NCBI GenBank assembly: GCA_030041305.1
Contig: JASHOC010000232.1
Span: forward strand, 1-47,086
DNA from: Acidobacteriaceae bacterium
GTDB taxonomy: Bacteria > Acidobacteriota > Terriglobia > Terriglobales > Acidobacteriaceae
Direction: 5' to 3'
DNA length: 47,086 nucleotides
The translations under genes and the position numbers were made by a program. The notes below the pieces were generated by a model that ran no database searches, was not told the origin of the DNA, and was given only the letters and a program-made list of their open reading frames with translations. This document shows, piece after piece, positions 17,141-26,708 of this stretch; the first letter of the stretch is position 1, and each line of letters begins with the position of its first letter.

Positions 17141-17580
17141 CCCGTGTGCGCATCCGCGTCTCGCACCGGGACCACAAGCTCCGCCAGCCACGCCAGCAGG
17201 ACTGGCTCTTGATCGAATGGCCTAGCCGCGAGGCCGAACCGCGCACGTACTGGCTGTCCAATCTGGGGAAAAACCTCCTTCTGCCGGATCTGGTCGCACT
17301 GGCCAAACAACGCTGGCTCATCGAACGCGACGATCAGGAACTGAAACAGGAACTCGGGCTGGGACATTTTGAAGGCCGCGGCTGGCGGGTATTCCACCAT
17401 CACGCCACCCACTGCATTGCTGCCTGCGGTTTCCTGGTGGCGGAGCGGAGCCGGCTTTCCCCCTCCGCGCGCAGCGGTCATCTTGGACTATCCGCCCCCG
17501 AATTCCCACCCGGCTTCCGGCCCCGTGGCTCGCTTTCGTCCGCAACGGCATAATACAAGGAGCCCGATTTTCTCGCCGCG
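17137..17580 (+). mobile_element. IS701-family transposase remnant (C-terminal part)
   Basis: The frame 17146-17553 encodes the end of an IS701/DDE transposase: DWLLIEWPSREAEPRTYWLS, LVALAKQRWLIERDDQELKQELGL and HFEGRGWRVFHHHATHCIAA, which include the last catalytic acidic region. A frameshift near 17515 moves the remaining tail (RPQRHNTRSPIF) into another frame. The N-terminal two thirds and both IS ends are absent. It abuts the truncated FitA-like gene and marks an old insertion/deletion. Confidence 0.8.
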
Positions 17581-17758
17581 GGCTATTACTTCTGGCGGCG
17601 CCAAAAGAAGCAATACCGGTCAACGACGGCGCAGAAGCGCGGCTGAATGCTGCGCGGCGAGCCAAGCCAGCGCCCGATGAATCCCGATGCTGGGCCTTGG
17701 CTCCAAACCGGAGCGATGCCGTCACGCGCCGTTCCGGCGGACAATCGGAAGACACGCG

Positions 17759-18064
17759 TCAGGCCGCGCGCTTGTGTGTGCGGGCAGCGTGAACGCGCGC
17801 GGAGAGCAGTTCCTTCGCCTTTTCGAGTTCGGCTTTGCGCCCCTTGTCCAGGTGCTTTCCCGCGCGGTTGATATAAAACGTCAACATGCGCATTCCCGAG
17901 CCGGGTCCTTTGGGCGAGACCTTTTTTGAAGCCAATGTCCGTGCAATCGTCTCCGCATCTTGGTTGAAGAGCCCCGGCGGCGGAAAAGTGGAAACCGTCT
18001 TCACCTGGCTCGACCATCGATTCGTCTTGTTGCTCTTGCCGGATGTTTTTTTCGAACGCGGCAT
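17759..18064 (-). CDS. DUF3175 family protein
   Basis: A small basic protein of 101 residues with a lysine-rich N-terminus, the RWSSQVKTVSTFPPPGLF start of the domain, a helical DAETIARTLASKKVSPKGPGS-type segment and the highly conserved RMLTFYINRAGKHLDKGRK block typical of DUF3175. Function is unknown; the family is small, cytosolic and often found singly. It lies between the IS remnant and the acetate kinase gene and has no obvious operon partner. Coding is supported by clear family resemblance despite high GC. Confidence 0.78.
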   Translation of the reverse strand: MPRSKKTSGKSNKTNRWSSQVKTVSTFPPPGLFNQDAETIARTLASKKVSPKGPGSGMRMLTFYINRAGKHLDKGRKAELEKAKELLSARVHAARTHKRAA

Positions 18065-18148
18065 AACGGGTCCTTGTCTAGCTTCGCGAACATGCCCGAT
18101 GTAGATGCGCCGGCTGCAAAGCGAGACGCCTGCCCGGTTTTGCGGGCA

Positions 18149-19397
18149 TCAAACTCGGGCCGCCGCGCCCGCGCGCCTCTTCTCCAGCACCCCGCAGCAC
18201 TCGTGCGCGATTTGCAGCGATTCTTCAACGGGAATTACGTAGGCTTCGATGCGCGAGTCGTCAGTGGACAGCCGGCCTTCGCAGTCGATGACGGAATGGT
18301 TTCTTTCCGCATCCAGTTTCAGTCCACACCAGCTCAAGCCTTCGCAAACGCGCTGCCGAACCAGGGGAGTATTTTCGCCGATGCCGCCGCCAAAGACGAT
18401 GGCGTGGGCTCCGCCGAGGATGGCAAGATACGAGCCCACGGCCTTTAGCACGCGATAGGAGAACATCTCCATGGCCAGGCGCACGCGCTCGTCGCTGCCG
18501 TAGTCGCGCATGAGCACCCGGGTGTCGAGCGATTTGTCGGAGACGCCCAGCAGGCCCGACTGCTTTTCGAGGATGCGCATCACCTCGTCCATGTCGATTC
18601 GCTCGGCGTGGGCCAGCAAAGCGGGCAGCGCCGGGTCCACGTCGCCGCAGCGCGTGCCCATCATCAGCCCTTCGAGCGGGGTGAGGCCCATCGTCGTGTC
18701 AACGGATCGGCCGTTGGCGATCGCGGCCGCCGAGCAGCCGCTTTCAAGATGCACCGTGACCAGATGTAACTCAGAGGGACTGCGCCCGACAATTTGCGCG
18801 TAGCGTTCCATGAGATAGCGATGCGAGAGGCCATGGAACCCGTAACGGCGAATGCCGTGGCGGCGGGAGAGATCGAGTGGAATGGCGTAGAGGGCGGCAG
18901 TGTCGCCGATGGCGCGGTGAAACGAGGTGTCGAAGGCGGCGAAAATCGGCGCAAACCACTGGCGCAGCGGCCCGACCAAGTCGAGAGAGCGGCGATTGTG
19001 CAGCGGCGCCCACTTGGCGAGCTCCGCAATTTCCCCCTTCGACTTGCGGTGTGAGCTCGACGGGCTCAGTGAAACGCGGGCCGCCGTGCACCACGCGGAT
19101 CGACGCGCATCCGATGCCGTCCAGCAGAGATTCGTTTGCATTCTGGCTCGCATCCTGGCGCTGCGCCAGCCACTTAAGGATGGAAACAGTGGCCTGGGCA
19201 AAATCGCGCGCCTCGATCGGCTCGCTGCTGGCGATCTTTTTGCCCGCATAGAGCGAAAGCTTCGGCTCGGAGCCGATTCCCTCGCAAATCACCTCGATGA
19301 GTTTATGGCCGCCGGCAGCGGTTTGCTGCGCCGGATGACAGCGCACCACGCCCGCCTTGAGCGAGTTGCTGCCGGGATTGAAAACGAGGATCTTCAC
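18149..19397 (-). pseudogene. ackA: Acetate kinase, single-base frameshift
   Basis: Two overlapping frames together give a complete acetate kinase (ATP + acetate to acetyl phosphate + ADP). The N-terminal part starts at GTG 19397 (KILVFNPGSNSLKAG, the N-S-S phosphate loop in variant form, then VVHGGPRFTEPVEL). The C-terminal frame resumes at GEIAELAKWAPLHN, FHGLSHRYLMERYAQ, HLVTVHLESGCS, GTRCGDVDPALP and GGIGENTP. The break falls in a run of five G on the coding strand (19033-19037): dropping one G joins the frames exactly, giving 415 residues, the normal size. HLESGCS has E-S where kinases usually show HLGNG/GxS, so activity may differ. It may be a genuine pseudogene, a sequencing error, or a switchable homopolymer. 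No pta neighbour. Confidence 0.85.
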
Positions 19398-19577
19398 GCG
19401 CTGATTTCTCCGCACCCGCATTCGCTCCGCGCCGGCGCGCATTGGTTGGGATGCCGCGCCCAACAAGCGCGATGCCCCCGCTACGGGAAGCGACGCGTCA
19501 AGCGCGGGGCCAACAGCGGCGCGATGCCGGAGCGAAGAACGCGAGATTGGAGAAGCGCGCGCTGGCGGTTGCCGGGA

Positions 19578-21128
19578 TCAGATCACGAGCTCGATCAGGA
19601 ATGGTCCCTTGCGGCGCAGGGAGTGGCGGAAAAGGTCGGCGAATTGTTCGCAGTTGCAGGCGCGGGCCGCTTCGACGCCCATGCCGTTGGCGATTTTGAT
19701 CCAATCGAGATCGGGGTTGCGGAGATCGGTCAGGGATTCGAACACCGGGCCGGGCCGCGCGCCCACGTTGGCGAGCTCGTGCAGGAGGATGGCGTACTTG
19801 CGATTGGCGAGTAGGAGCGTGGTGACATCGAGGCCTTCACGCGCCTGGGTCCACAACGCCTGGATGGTGTAAAGCGCGGAGCCGTCGGCCTGCAAGTCGA
19901 TGACGCGCCGGCCCTCTCCAACAGTTGACGCGGCCATCGCGGCGCCGGTGGCGACCGGCAGGCCCATGCCAATGGAGGAACCGGTGTTCTGCAGCCAGTC
20001 GTGGGGCGGGGCAGATCGAGCGCCGGGATAGAAGGGGCGGCCAAAGCTGACGCTTTCATCGACGACAATGGATTGCTCCGGCATAAGCGCGGCCAGCGTT
20101 TGCGCGATGGCGCCGGCTAGGAGCGCTCCGCTGGCCGGGGTGGGAACGGGACCGAGGTTGGGCGGGGGCGCAGAGGAAGCGCCGAGCTCGTCGGCAAGCG
20201 CTTCGAGCGCCTGGATAGGATTCTGATCCACGCGCGCGAGAACATGGATGGTCGCTTCGGGCCGGGTGAGATGGCTTGGCTGGTTCGGGTAAGCAAAGAT
20301 TGCGACCGGACGCTGGGCGCCCACCAGGATCAGGTGACGAATGCCGGCAAGAGCTGCCGTCGCGTCAGGCACGGTATACGGCAGACACTGGATGGGGACT
20401 CGTCCTTGACCGCGTTCAATGCGGGCATTGGCCTGCTGCGCCATCATCCCGGCGCCGGTAGCTTGCGCGATGCGGTAGGCGGCTTCGAGGCCCCGCGCGC
20501 GCAGCGCCTTTCGGCTGAGGAAGAGCATGGCCGGCTCGCCCCTGCGCAACAGGTCGGCAATCTGGCGAATGGTGTGCGGCGGTGCTTGAGGGACGAGCGG
20601 CGGAGGCAGCGGCTCCGCAACCACGCCGCCTTCCCCCCAAGCGGTGTCGGCGGGCAGAATGAGCGTGGCGATTTGGCCGGGCGCGGTGCGGGCCGCCTGC
20701 ACTGCGGCGGCAGCGTCGCAGCCTACGGCGGAGGCCAAGGAGGAAGTGCGCACCCACGCGGAGACCGGTCGCGCCCATCCTTCGGTATCGGCGGTGAGAT
20801 TGGAATCGAGGGGGCGATGATACGTGGCCTGGTCGCCGACGATGTTGACCACTGGCGCGCACGCCCGGCGCGCGTTGTGCAGGTTGGCCAGCCCGTTGGC
20901 CAGACCGGGTCCGCAATGCAACAGCGTGGCGGCCGGCTTATCGGCCATGCGCCCGTAGCCATCGGCGGAGCCTGTGGCCACACCTTCAAATAGCGTAAGC
21001 ACGCAGCGCATGCCGGGCGCCGCATCCAGCGCGGAAACAAAATGCAACTCACTGGTTCCCGGGTTGGCGAAACAAACGTCAACGTCGCTTTTCAAAAGCG
21101 TGTGGGCCAAACTTTCCGCGCCGTTCAT
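19578..21128 (-). CDS. Acetolactate synthase / benzoylformate decarboxylase-like TPP enzyme
   Basis: A 516-residue thiamine-diphosphate enzyme starting at ATG 21128 behind GGGAGAG. N-terminal PYR domain: NGAESLAHTLLKSDVDVCFANPGTSE-type start with the catalytic-type Glu in LFEGVATGSADGYGRM. Central domain about 185-330. C-terminal PP domain: SSIGMGLPVATGAAMAA and ADGSALYTIQALWTQARE, the TPP/Mg motif with GDG changed to ADG. The longer frame running upstream to 21959 overlaps the SDR gene antisense and is not coding. This subgroup resembles the large subunit-like decarboxylases annotated as acetolactate synthase but without a small subunit. Divergent to the SDR gene, so they may share regulation. 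Substrate is probably a 2-keto acid. Confidence 0.87.
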   Translation of the reverse strand: MNGAESLAHTLLKSDVDVCFANPGTSELHFVSALDAAPGMRCVLTLFEGVATGSADGYGRMADKPAATLLHCGPGLANGLANLHNARRACAPVVNIVGDQATYHRPLDSNLTADTEGWARPVSAWVRTSSLASAVGCDAAAAVQAARTAPGQIATLILPADTAWGEGGVVAEPLPPPLVPQAPPHTIRQIADLLRRGEPAMLFLSRKALRARGLEAAYRIAQATGAGMMAQQANARIERGQGRVPIQCLPYTVPDATAALAGIRHLILVGAQRPVAIFAYPNQPSHLTRPEATIHVLARVDQNPIQALEALADELGASSAPPPNLGPVPTPASGALLAGAIAQTLAALMPEQSIVVDESVSFGRPFYPGARSAPPHDWLQNTGSSIGMGLPVATGAAMAASTVGEGRRVIDLQADGSALYTIQALWTQAREGLDVTTLLLANRKYAILLHELANVGARPGPVFESLTDLRNPDLDWIKIANGMGVEAARACNCEQFADLFRHSLRRKGPFLIELVI

Positions 21129-21245
21129 GAACTCTCCCGTTCCAAGGTTAACTTGAACAGCATCGAATGCGCGGATCTGGTGGCCCGCTTGCCGAAGGGT
21201 TTGCGAAGATAGCCAATGGAGCAACGCACAACCGGAGGACGGAGC

Positions 21246-22028
21246 ATGAGCGGAAGCGGGCGCGTGGCGGTCGTGACAGGCGGACGGCAGGGGATTGGAA
21301 GGCGCACGGCGGAACTGCTCGCCGAGCGCGGCTATCGCGTGGCCATTTTCGATCTGGAAGATGCGTCCCGGACGGTGAAGGCGATTGAGGCGAAGGGTGG
21401 GAGTGCGATGAGCTGGCGTGGCAGCGTGGCGGATGAGGCCGCGGTGGAGGAATTCGCGGAGGAGGTCTTTGCCCGCTTCGGCCGCGTGGATGTGTTGGTG
21501 AACAACGCCGGCATCAGCCTGATTTCCCCCGCGGAAGATACGTCGCCCGCGGAGTTCCGCAAGGTGATCGACGTTAATTTGGTGGGGCCGTTCCTGCTGG
21601 CGAGGGTTTTCGGGAAAAAGATGCTCGAAGCGCGCCGAGGGTCGATGATTAATGTGGCTTCGGTGGCTGGGCTCTTTGCGGTGTCCGACCGCGCCGCCTA
21701 TAACGCCTCGAAGCACGGATTGATTGGCCTCACGCGCACGCTGGCGGCCGAGTGGGGCGGGCGCGGCGTGCGCGTGAACGCGGTTTGTCCCGGCTGGGTG
21801 AAGACCGAGATGGACGAGGCCGACCAGGCCGGAGGCAGCTATACGGACGCCGACATCACGGGGCGCATTCCGATGGGCCGCTTCGCAACCCCCGATGACG
21901 TTGCCCGCGCCATCGCCTTCCTGGCCGACGACGAAGAAAGCAGCTTCGTGAACGGCCATGCGCTCTCAGTGGATGGTGGCTGGGCCGCCGACGCGAGCTG
22001 GGAGTCGGTGCGGCTGCGCAAGCGGTGA
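21246..22028 (+). CDS. Short-chain dehydrogenase/reductase (SDR)
   Basis: A 260-residue classical SDR. ATG 21246 follows GGAGGACGGAGC. Cofactor motif TGGRQGIG near residue 11, NNAG at about 86, catalytic Ser in INVASVAG (about 138) and YNASK (about 152), plus a normal PGWVKTEMD tail and a C-terminal VDGGWAAD, all at the expected spacing. An acidic residue after the second strand (FDLED) suggests preference for NAD(H). It lies divergently from the TPP enzyme and upstream of the interrupted cupin gene. It resembles 3-oxoacyl-ACP reductase / sugar dehydrogenase types; the precise substrate cannot be told. Confidence 0.92.
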   Translation: MSGSGRVAVVTGGRQGIGRRTAELLAERGYRVAIFDLEDASRTVKAIEAKGGSAMSWRGSVADEAAVEEFAEEVFARFGRVDVLVNNAGISLISPAEDTSPAEFRKVIDVNLVGPFLLARVFGKKMLEARRGSMINVASVAGLFAVSDRAAYNASKHGLIGLTRTLAAEWGGRGVRVNAVCPGWVKTEMDEADQAGGSYTDADITGRIPMGRFATPDDVARAIAFLADDEESSFVNGHALSVDGGWAADASWESVRLRKR

Positions 22029-22122
22029 CACTCTCGCAGCGCGGCGAGATCACGCCCGGGGGACCGACGCACGCGGCGCATGGTACGATGGCTCCGCCGC
22101 GATGCGCAGGTTGGGAGAGTCG

Positions 22123-22873
22123 ATGCGAATTGAGTTGATGCTGGCGGGCGCGCTCTGCGCGATGGGAGGGGCGCATTTGCTCTGGGCCGCGACCACGCAG
22201 GAATTCCAAAACCAGAAGGTCGCCGTGACCGAGGAGACGCTGGCGCCCGGCGAATCGGAGACCCTGACAGGCGCGCATCCCAGCGTGGTTGTGTACTTTG
22301 CCGGCGACAGGGCGGAGCTCAAGTATACAAACGGCGCAGTGCACCAAGAAACGATCCGGCGTGGTGAAACGCTGAACGAGCCAGCACGCGCGGGGAAGCT
22401 GGTCAATACCGGAATGCGCCCGCTGCAGCTGGTGCGCGTGGCGTTCCTCACCGCGGGCAACGCGGAAATGTGGGGAATGCAGGGGCTGCCGCCTATAGCG
22501 GTTCTCCAATTGGTGTAGAGCAGAACCTCGAACGTTGAGTGGCGTTTTTCCCAAGAAAACGCCACCTGGCACGCCCCTCAAAACTCCACGGGAATTGGAG
22601 AACCGCCGTAATTACAAGATTCTCTTCGAGGATCGATACAGCCGCACTTACGACATTCGGATTCCCGCGCACATGCGAGAGCCGCGGCACACGCACCATG
22701 ATCGCGTGGTGATTTGTCTTTCCGGAGCGCAGCTCGAACACATTCTTGCCGACGGGCGCACGCAGCCGTCGACCCTGATGACCGATGAAGTGGCTTGGCG
22801 GTTAGGACAAACGCACGTCGGGTGCAATGTTGGGGACACGGATCTGTGGGCGATTGCGGTTGAGCCGAAGTGA
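22123..22873 (+). pseudogene. Secreted two-domain cupin-like protein split by a MITE
   Basis: ATG 22123 (after GGGAGAG) opens a short Sec signal (ELMLAGALCAMGGAHLLWA) and a first cupin-like domain to residue 124. The frame then runs into the 113-bp element and stops at 22518. The rest of the gene resumes after the element at 22611 in another frame: NYKILFEDRYSRTYDIRIP, HMREPRHTHHDRVVICLSG (a second cupin metal motif) and VGDTDLWAIAVEPK to the TGA at 22873. Removing 22496-22610 restores one uninterrupted 211-residue reading frame (GLPP then NYKIL). The function before interruption is unknown. The present gene should make only a one-domain fragment with a short foreign tail. Confidence 0.85.
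22496..22610 (+). mobile_element. 113-bp MITE-like element, copy C (inside cupin gene)
   Basis: Flanked by TA at 22494-22495 and TA at 22609-22610. Inverted ends TAGCGGTTCTCCAATT and AATTGGAGAACCGCCG. It is inserted in a coding frame, adding 115 bases (113 plus the duplicated TA), which shifts the frame by one and brings a TAG stop at 22516-22518. The exact reconstruction of the host gene defines the element's boundaries and its TA target. Confidence 0.95.
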
Positions 22874-22970
22874 GCCGTCGCCGGGCGGGCGACGGCATCG
22901 ATGCGGCGTGCGTCAGCGGCCGACCGGGAGAACGAAAAATCCCCTTGGCTAGCCGGCGCGAGACCCAAGG

Positions 22971-24587
22971 CTATGCCGCTCCCCATCCGCCGCCGCCAGG
23001 GGTTTCGATGCGGAGCCGGCTGCCGGTTGGGGCCTCCAGCGTGAATCGGCCCGGCAGGGCCTGCTCTTTTCCATCGCGGATGAGCGCGCATTTTCCCGGC
23101 GCGCCATCGGCGCCGCCGGCCAAACCCCAGGGCGGCGTTTCGCGGCGGTCGGCCAGCATCGACACCCGTGCATCGCCGAGCAACTCGATTTCACGCACCA
23201 GCCCATCGCCTCCGCGATGCCGCCCCGCGCCTCCCGAACCGCGCCGCAGGGCGTAGCGCACAATGCGAAACGGATAGGCGTATTCGAGCGCTTCGGCGGG
23301 CGTGTTGAGGGAGTTGGTCATGTGGGCGTGGTGGCCGCTTGCGCCCGGCCGCGCCGGCGAGGCGCCCAATCCGCCCGCGATGGTCTCGTAATAGGCATAG
23401 ATGGCTCCATTCCGCGGGTCGACGCCGCCCACGGTCAAATTGCTCATGGTTCCGGCGCTCGCCGAGGGAATGCGCGCGGGAAGCGGCGCCGCCAGCGCGC
23501 GCAGCAGCACATCGACAATACGCTGCGAAGTCTCCACGTTCCCGGCGGCCACGGCGGCCGGTGGACGCGCGTTCACCACCGTGCCTTGGGGCGCAATGAC
23601 GCGCACCGGCCGCATGAGACCTGCGTTGGCGATGGCCTCGGGCGGCAGAAGACAGCGAAAAACATAGAACACCGCCGACCAGGTGACCGCGAAGACCGCG
23701 TTCAGGCTTCCCGGAACCTGCGCATCCGTACCGGTAAAATCAACCTCTGCCCGCTGACGCGCCGGGTCGCAGCGCAGCGTGACGCGAATGGCCGTCTTTT
23801 CCGGCCGTAGCGCATCGCCGTCGAGAAAATCCTCGGCTGCCCACTCGCCTGCCGGCAGCCGCGCCAGCACCGCGCGCATCAGCCGTTCCGCGCCGTCCAA
23901 TCCCGCCTGCATTCCTCGCATTAGCCGTTCGAGACCAAACCGCTCCACCAACTCTCGCATGCGCGCCATGCCGATGCGGCAGGCGCCGAGCTGCGCGGTC
24001 AGGTCGCCCTCGCGCTCCACCGGCGTACGCACATTGGCCAGCAAAATCGCCATCACCTGGGAGTCGATTTTGCCGGCGCGCATCAGCTTTACGGGAGGAA
24101 TCCGAATGCCTTCCTGGGCAATCTCGCGCGCCGGTCCCATCGATCCCGGGACCATGCCGCCTACATCCGCGTGATGGGCGCGATTGGCCACATAAAACGC
24201 GGGCCGCCCTCGCCTGGGGAGAAACACCGGGGCCACAAGCGTGATGTCGGGCAGGTGCGTGCCGCCGCGGTAAGGATCGTTGAGCAGAGCCACGTCGCCC
24301 GGCGCGAACTTGAGCGCCTTGAGCGCCGCGCTCACCGACATGGGCATCGAGCCGAGGTGCACGGGCATGTCGTCTCCCATCGCAATCAGCTCGCCACGCG
24401 AGGAAAACACCGCCGACGAATAATCGCGCCGCTCCTTGATGTTGGGCGAGAAGGCGGTTCGCCTGAGAGCCGCGCCCATCTCCGCGGCCACCGAGCGCAA
24501 GGCGTGGCCGATCACGGCGACTTCCGCGGGATCGGGCGCGCGCGGGCGCTTGGCCGCGCGTCGCGCAACCGCTGCGGGCCGGTTCAT
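22971..24587 (-). CDS. Hydantoinase B / oxoprolinase B-type subunit
   Basis: A 538-residue HyuB-family protein (N-methylhydantoinase B, acetophenone/acetone carboxylase and 5-oxoprolinase C-half relatives). Typical segments: RSVAAEMGAALRRTAFSPNI, RRDYSSAVFSSRGELIAMGDDMPVHLGSM, LLNDPYRGGTHLPDITLVAPVF, a central DFTGTDAQVPGSLNAVF, and the C-terminal GGDGLVREIELL and GGGGWG. ATG 24587 overlaps the HyuA stop as ATGA, with GGAGGT just upstream. It forms an obligate heteromer with HyuA for ATP-dependent opening of a cyclic amide/imide, or carboxylation. Which of the family reactions applies cannot be decided from sequence. Confidence 0.92.
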   Translation of the reverse strand: MNRPAAVARRAAKRPRAPDPAEVAVIGHALRSVAAEMGAALRRTAFSPNIKERRDYSSAVFSSRGELIAMGDDMPVHLGSMPMSVSAALKALKFAPGDVALLNDPYRGGTHLPDITLVAPVFLPRRGRPAFYVANRAHHADVGGMVPGSMGPAREIAQEGIRIPPVKLMRAGKIDSQVMAILLANVRTPVEREGDLTAQLGACRIGMARMRELVERFGLERLMRGMQAGLDGAERLMRAVLARLPAGEWAAEDFLDGDALRPEKTAIRVTLRCDPARQRAEVDFTGTDAQVPGSLNAVFAVTWSAVFYVFRCLLPPEAIANAGLMRPVRVIAPQGTVVNARPPAAVAAGNVETSQRIVDVLLRALAAPLPARIPSASAGTMSNLTVGGVDPRNGAIYAYYETIAGGLGASPARPGASGHHAHMTNSLNTPAEALEYAYPFRIVRYALRRGSGGAGRHRGGDGLVREIELLGDARVSMLADRRETPPWGLAGGADGAPGKCALIRDGKEQALPGRFTLEAPTGSRLRIETPGGGGWGAA

Positions 24588-26605
24588 TGCTTACCTCCGC
24601 GATTTGGCGTCATGCTCATGTTTCCGGCTCCATCCACCTGCGCTACCCACCCCGACGGCAAATAGGCCGTGGCGCTCAGCTCGACAATCACCGCCGGCCC
24701 CCGAAAACAATCCCCTGGATGCAAAAGCGAGCGGTCATAGAGCAAGCCGCGCCGCCACCGTCCGTCCTCGAAGACGCGATGCCCTCGCAGCCGCGCCTGC
24801 CGGGCATCGCCGCGTTTCGCCGCCGCCCGCGCCTGCTTTGGGCGCCGCGTCTTGGCCACCGCCAGCAGGCGCAGGGTGACAATCTCCACGCGCCGGGCGC
24901 GGTCCGCGTAACCATACGTGCGCGCATGGAGCCGGTGAAAGCGCTCGATCACGTCCGCGCTCCACTCCACGCGTAATTCAAATCCCTGCCCCTGATAGCG
25001 CAGATCGGCCGCGCGCTTCAGCGCAGGCCGCGCATCCTCCGCGGCGAAGGACGCGCGGGCTTGGGCCTCGAGTTCCCGGAAGACAGTGGCGATGCCCGCG
25101 CTGCCGGGCGCGAGCATCACGGTACGCGAAAACTCCCTGCGCACATCGGCGTCGAGAATCCCCAGCGCGGAGAGCGCGCCCGGCGCCGCCGGCACGAGCA
25201 CCCTGCGCATCCTTAGCGCCTGGGCAAGGGCGCAGGCATGCAGCGGCCCTGCCCCGCCAAACGCCACCAGTGCGAACTCCCTGGGATCGTAGCCGCGCTC
25301 GACCGACACTCTGCGCAGCGCGCCCTCCATGTTGGCGTTGGCCACGCGGAGAATGCCCTCGGCCAACTCTTCGGCGCAGTCGAATCCCGCTCCGCGGGCC
25401 ACGCGCTCCACCGCGGCCCGCGCACGATCCGCGTCCAGGCGCATGGCGCCGCCCAAAAAATGCTCCGGGCTCAGCCGCTGCAGAACCAGGTTGGCGTCGG
25501 TCACCGTAGCCCGCTCGCCACGCCCGTAACAGGCCGGACCGGGATCGGCGCCCGCGGAGTGCGGCCCCACGGCGAGCGCCCCCGAAGCGTCGAACCAGGC
25601 CAGCGACCCTCCGCCGGCGCCCACCGTGTGGATGTCGAGCATGGGCACGCATACCGGCAGCCCGGCCACCTGGCCCTCCGTCGTGGTTTGGGGCTCGTGA
25701 CCGGATTCGAGCAGCGCCACATCGGTCGAAGTCCCCCCCATGTCGAAGCTCAGAGCGCGCTCGATCCCCGCCGTGCGGGCCACGCTCATCGCGCCCATCA
25801 CTCCGCCGGCGGGGCCGGAAAGAATGGTTCGCACCGGCTCCCGCGCCGCCGCGCGCGCGGAATGAATGCCGCCCGAAGACTGCATGATGCTCAGCCGTGC
25901 GTTTGGTCGGCGGCGTGGTGTTCCCGTACAGCCGGAAATCTCTCGCTCCAGGCCGCCCAGATAGCTCTCCATCCGCGGCGCGAGATAGGCATTGAGCGTT
26001 ACCGTCGCTGCGCGCTCGTACTCGCGAAATTCGGGAAGAATCCGATGGGAAAGCGAGACCGGCAGGCCCAGGGAATCGAGCGCCGCGGCCACGGCTTGCT
26101 CGTGCGCGGGATTGGCGAACGCAAACAACAGAGAAACGGCCACGGAGTCGGCCCCGGAAGCGCGCACGCGGCGACGCAGCCTCGTCAAATCGGCCTGCGG
26201 TGGCGCCCGCAGCACGGTCCCATCGGGTCCCACGCGTTCGTTCAGTCCAAAGCAGCAGTTCTCATCCGCAAGCGGCGTCGCCCGATGCACGTTCCAGTCG
26301 TAGAGGCTGGGCCGCGCCTGGCGCCCGATAGCGAGCGTATCTTCAAAGCCGGCCGTGGTGACAAAGGCTACCCGCGCCCCCTTGCGCTCGAGCAGCGCAT
26401 TGGTCGCCACCGTCGTTCCGTGCCGGATTTCGACGGCGCTTGCCGGCGTGCGCTCGCATATGCGCTCGATTGCCGCGAGGATGGCGCGCCCCGGATCTTC
26501 TGGAGTCGAAGGCAGCTTGAGCACCTGCACTCGCCCACCGGCGCGCCACACGCAATCGGTAAACGTGCCGCCGGTGTCGATGGCGATGGTGAGCTTTGGC
26601 GCCAT
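24584..26605 (-). CDS. Hydantoinase A / oxoprolinase A-type subunit
   Basis: A 673-residue HyuA-family protein with the ASKHA ATPase fold: phosphate loop TIAIDTGGTFTDCVW at the N-terminus, RHGTTVATNALLERKG, VSLSHRILPEFREYERAATV, a second phosphate motif LSFDMGGTSTDVALLESG, GGGSLAW, and AFGGAGPLHACALAQAL near residue 450. It activates the ring amide with ATP for its HyuB partner, whose start overlaps its stop. The divergent MFS gene begins 103 bases away, so the pair may be substrate uptake plus first catabolic step. The SD before ATG 26605 is weak. Confidence 0.92.
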   Translation of the reverse strand: MAPKLTIAIDTGGTFTDCVWRAGGRVQVLKLPSTPEDPGRAILAAIERICERTPASAVEIRHGTTVATNALLERKGARVAFVTTAGFEDTLAIGRQARPSLYDWNVHRATPLADENCCFGLNERVGPDGTVLRAPPQADLTRLRRRVRASGADSVAVSLLFAFANPAHEQAVAAALDSLGLPVSLSHRILPEFREYERAATVTLNAYLAPRMESYLGGLEREISGCTGTPRRRPNARLSIMQSSGGIHSARAAAREPVRTILSGPAGGVMGAMSVARTAGIERALSFDMGGTSTDVALLESGHEPQTTTEGQVAGLPVCVPMLDIHTVGAGGGSLAWFDASGALAVGPHSAGADPGPACYGRGERATVTDANLVLQRLSPEHFLGGAMRLDADRARAAVERVARGAGFDCAEELAEGILRVANANMEGALRRVSVERGYDPREFALVAFGGAGPLHACALAQALRMRRVLVPAAPGALSALGILDADVRREFSRTVMLAPGSAGIATVFRELEAQARASFAAEDARPALKRAADLRYQGQGFELRVEWSADVIERFHRLHARTYGYADRARRVEIVTLRLLAVAKTRRPKQARAAAKRGDARQARLRGHRVFEDGRWRRGLLYDRSLLHPGDCFRGPAVIVELSATAYLPSGWVAQVDGAGNMSMTPNRGGKQ

Positions 26606-26708
26606 TGCATTGACAACAGTACAGCAGCCCCCCTCCCGCTGTAGACCAGTCGCAGAGGAAAATGCGACAGTGAAAGCTCATTGTCTCGCGCGCGGAGAGA
26701 TTTCGCCC

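Noticed and set aside
21129..21959. N-terminal extension of the TPP enzyme frame
   Set aside because: Overlaps the SDR gene antisense; TPP-enzyme homology and a good ribosome site begin at 21128.
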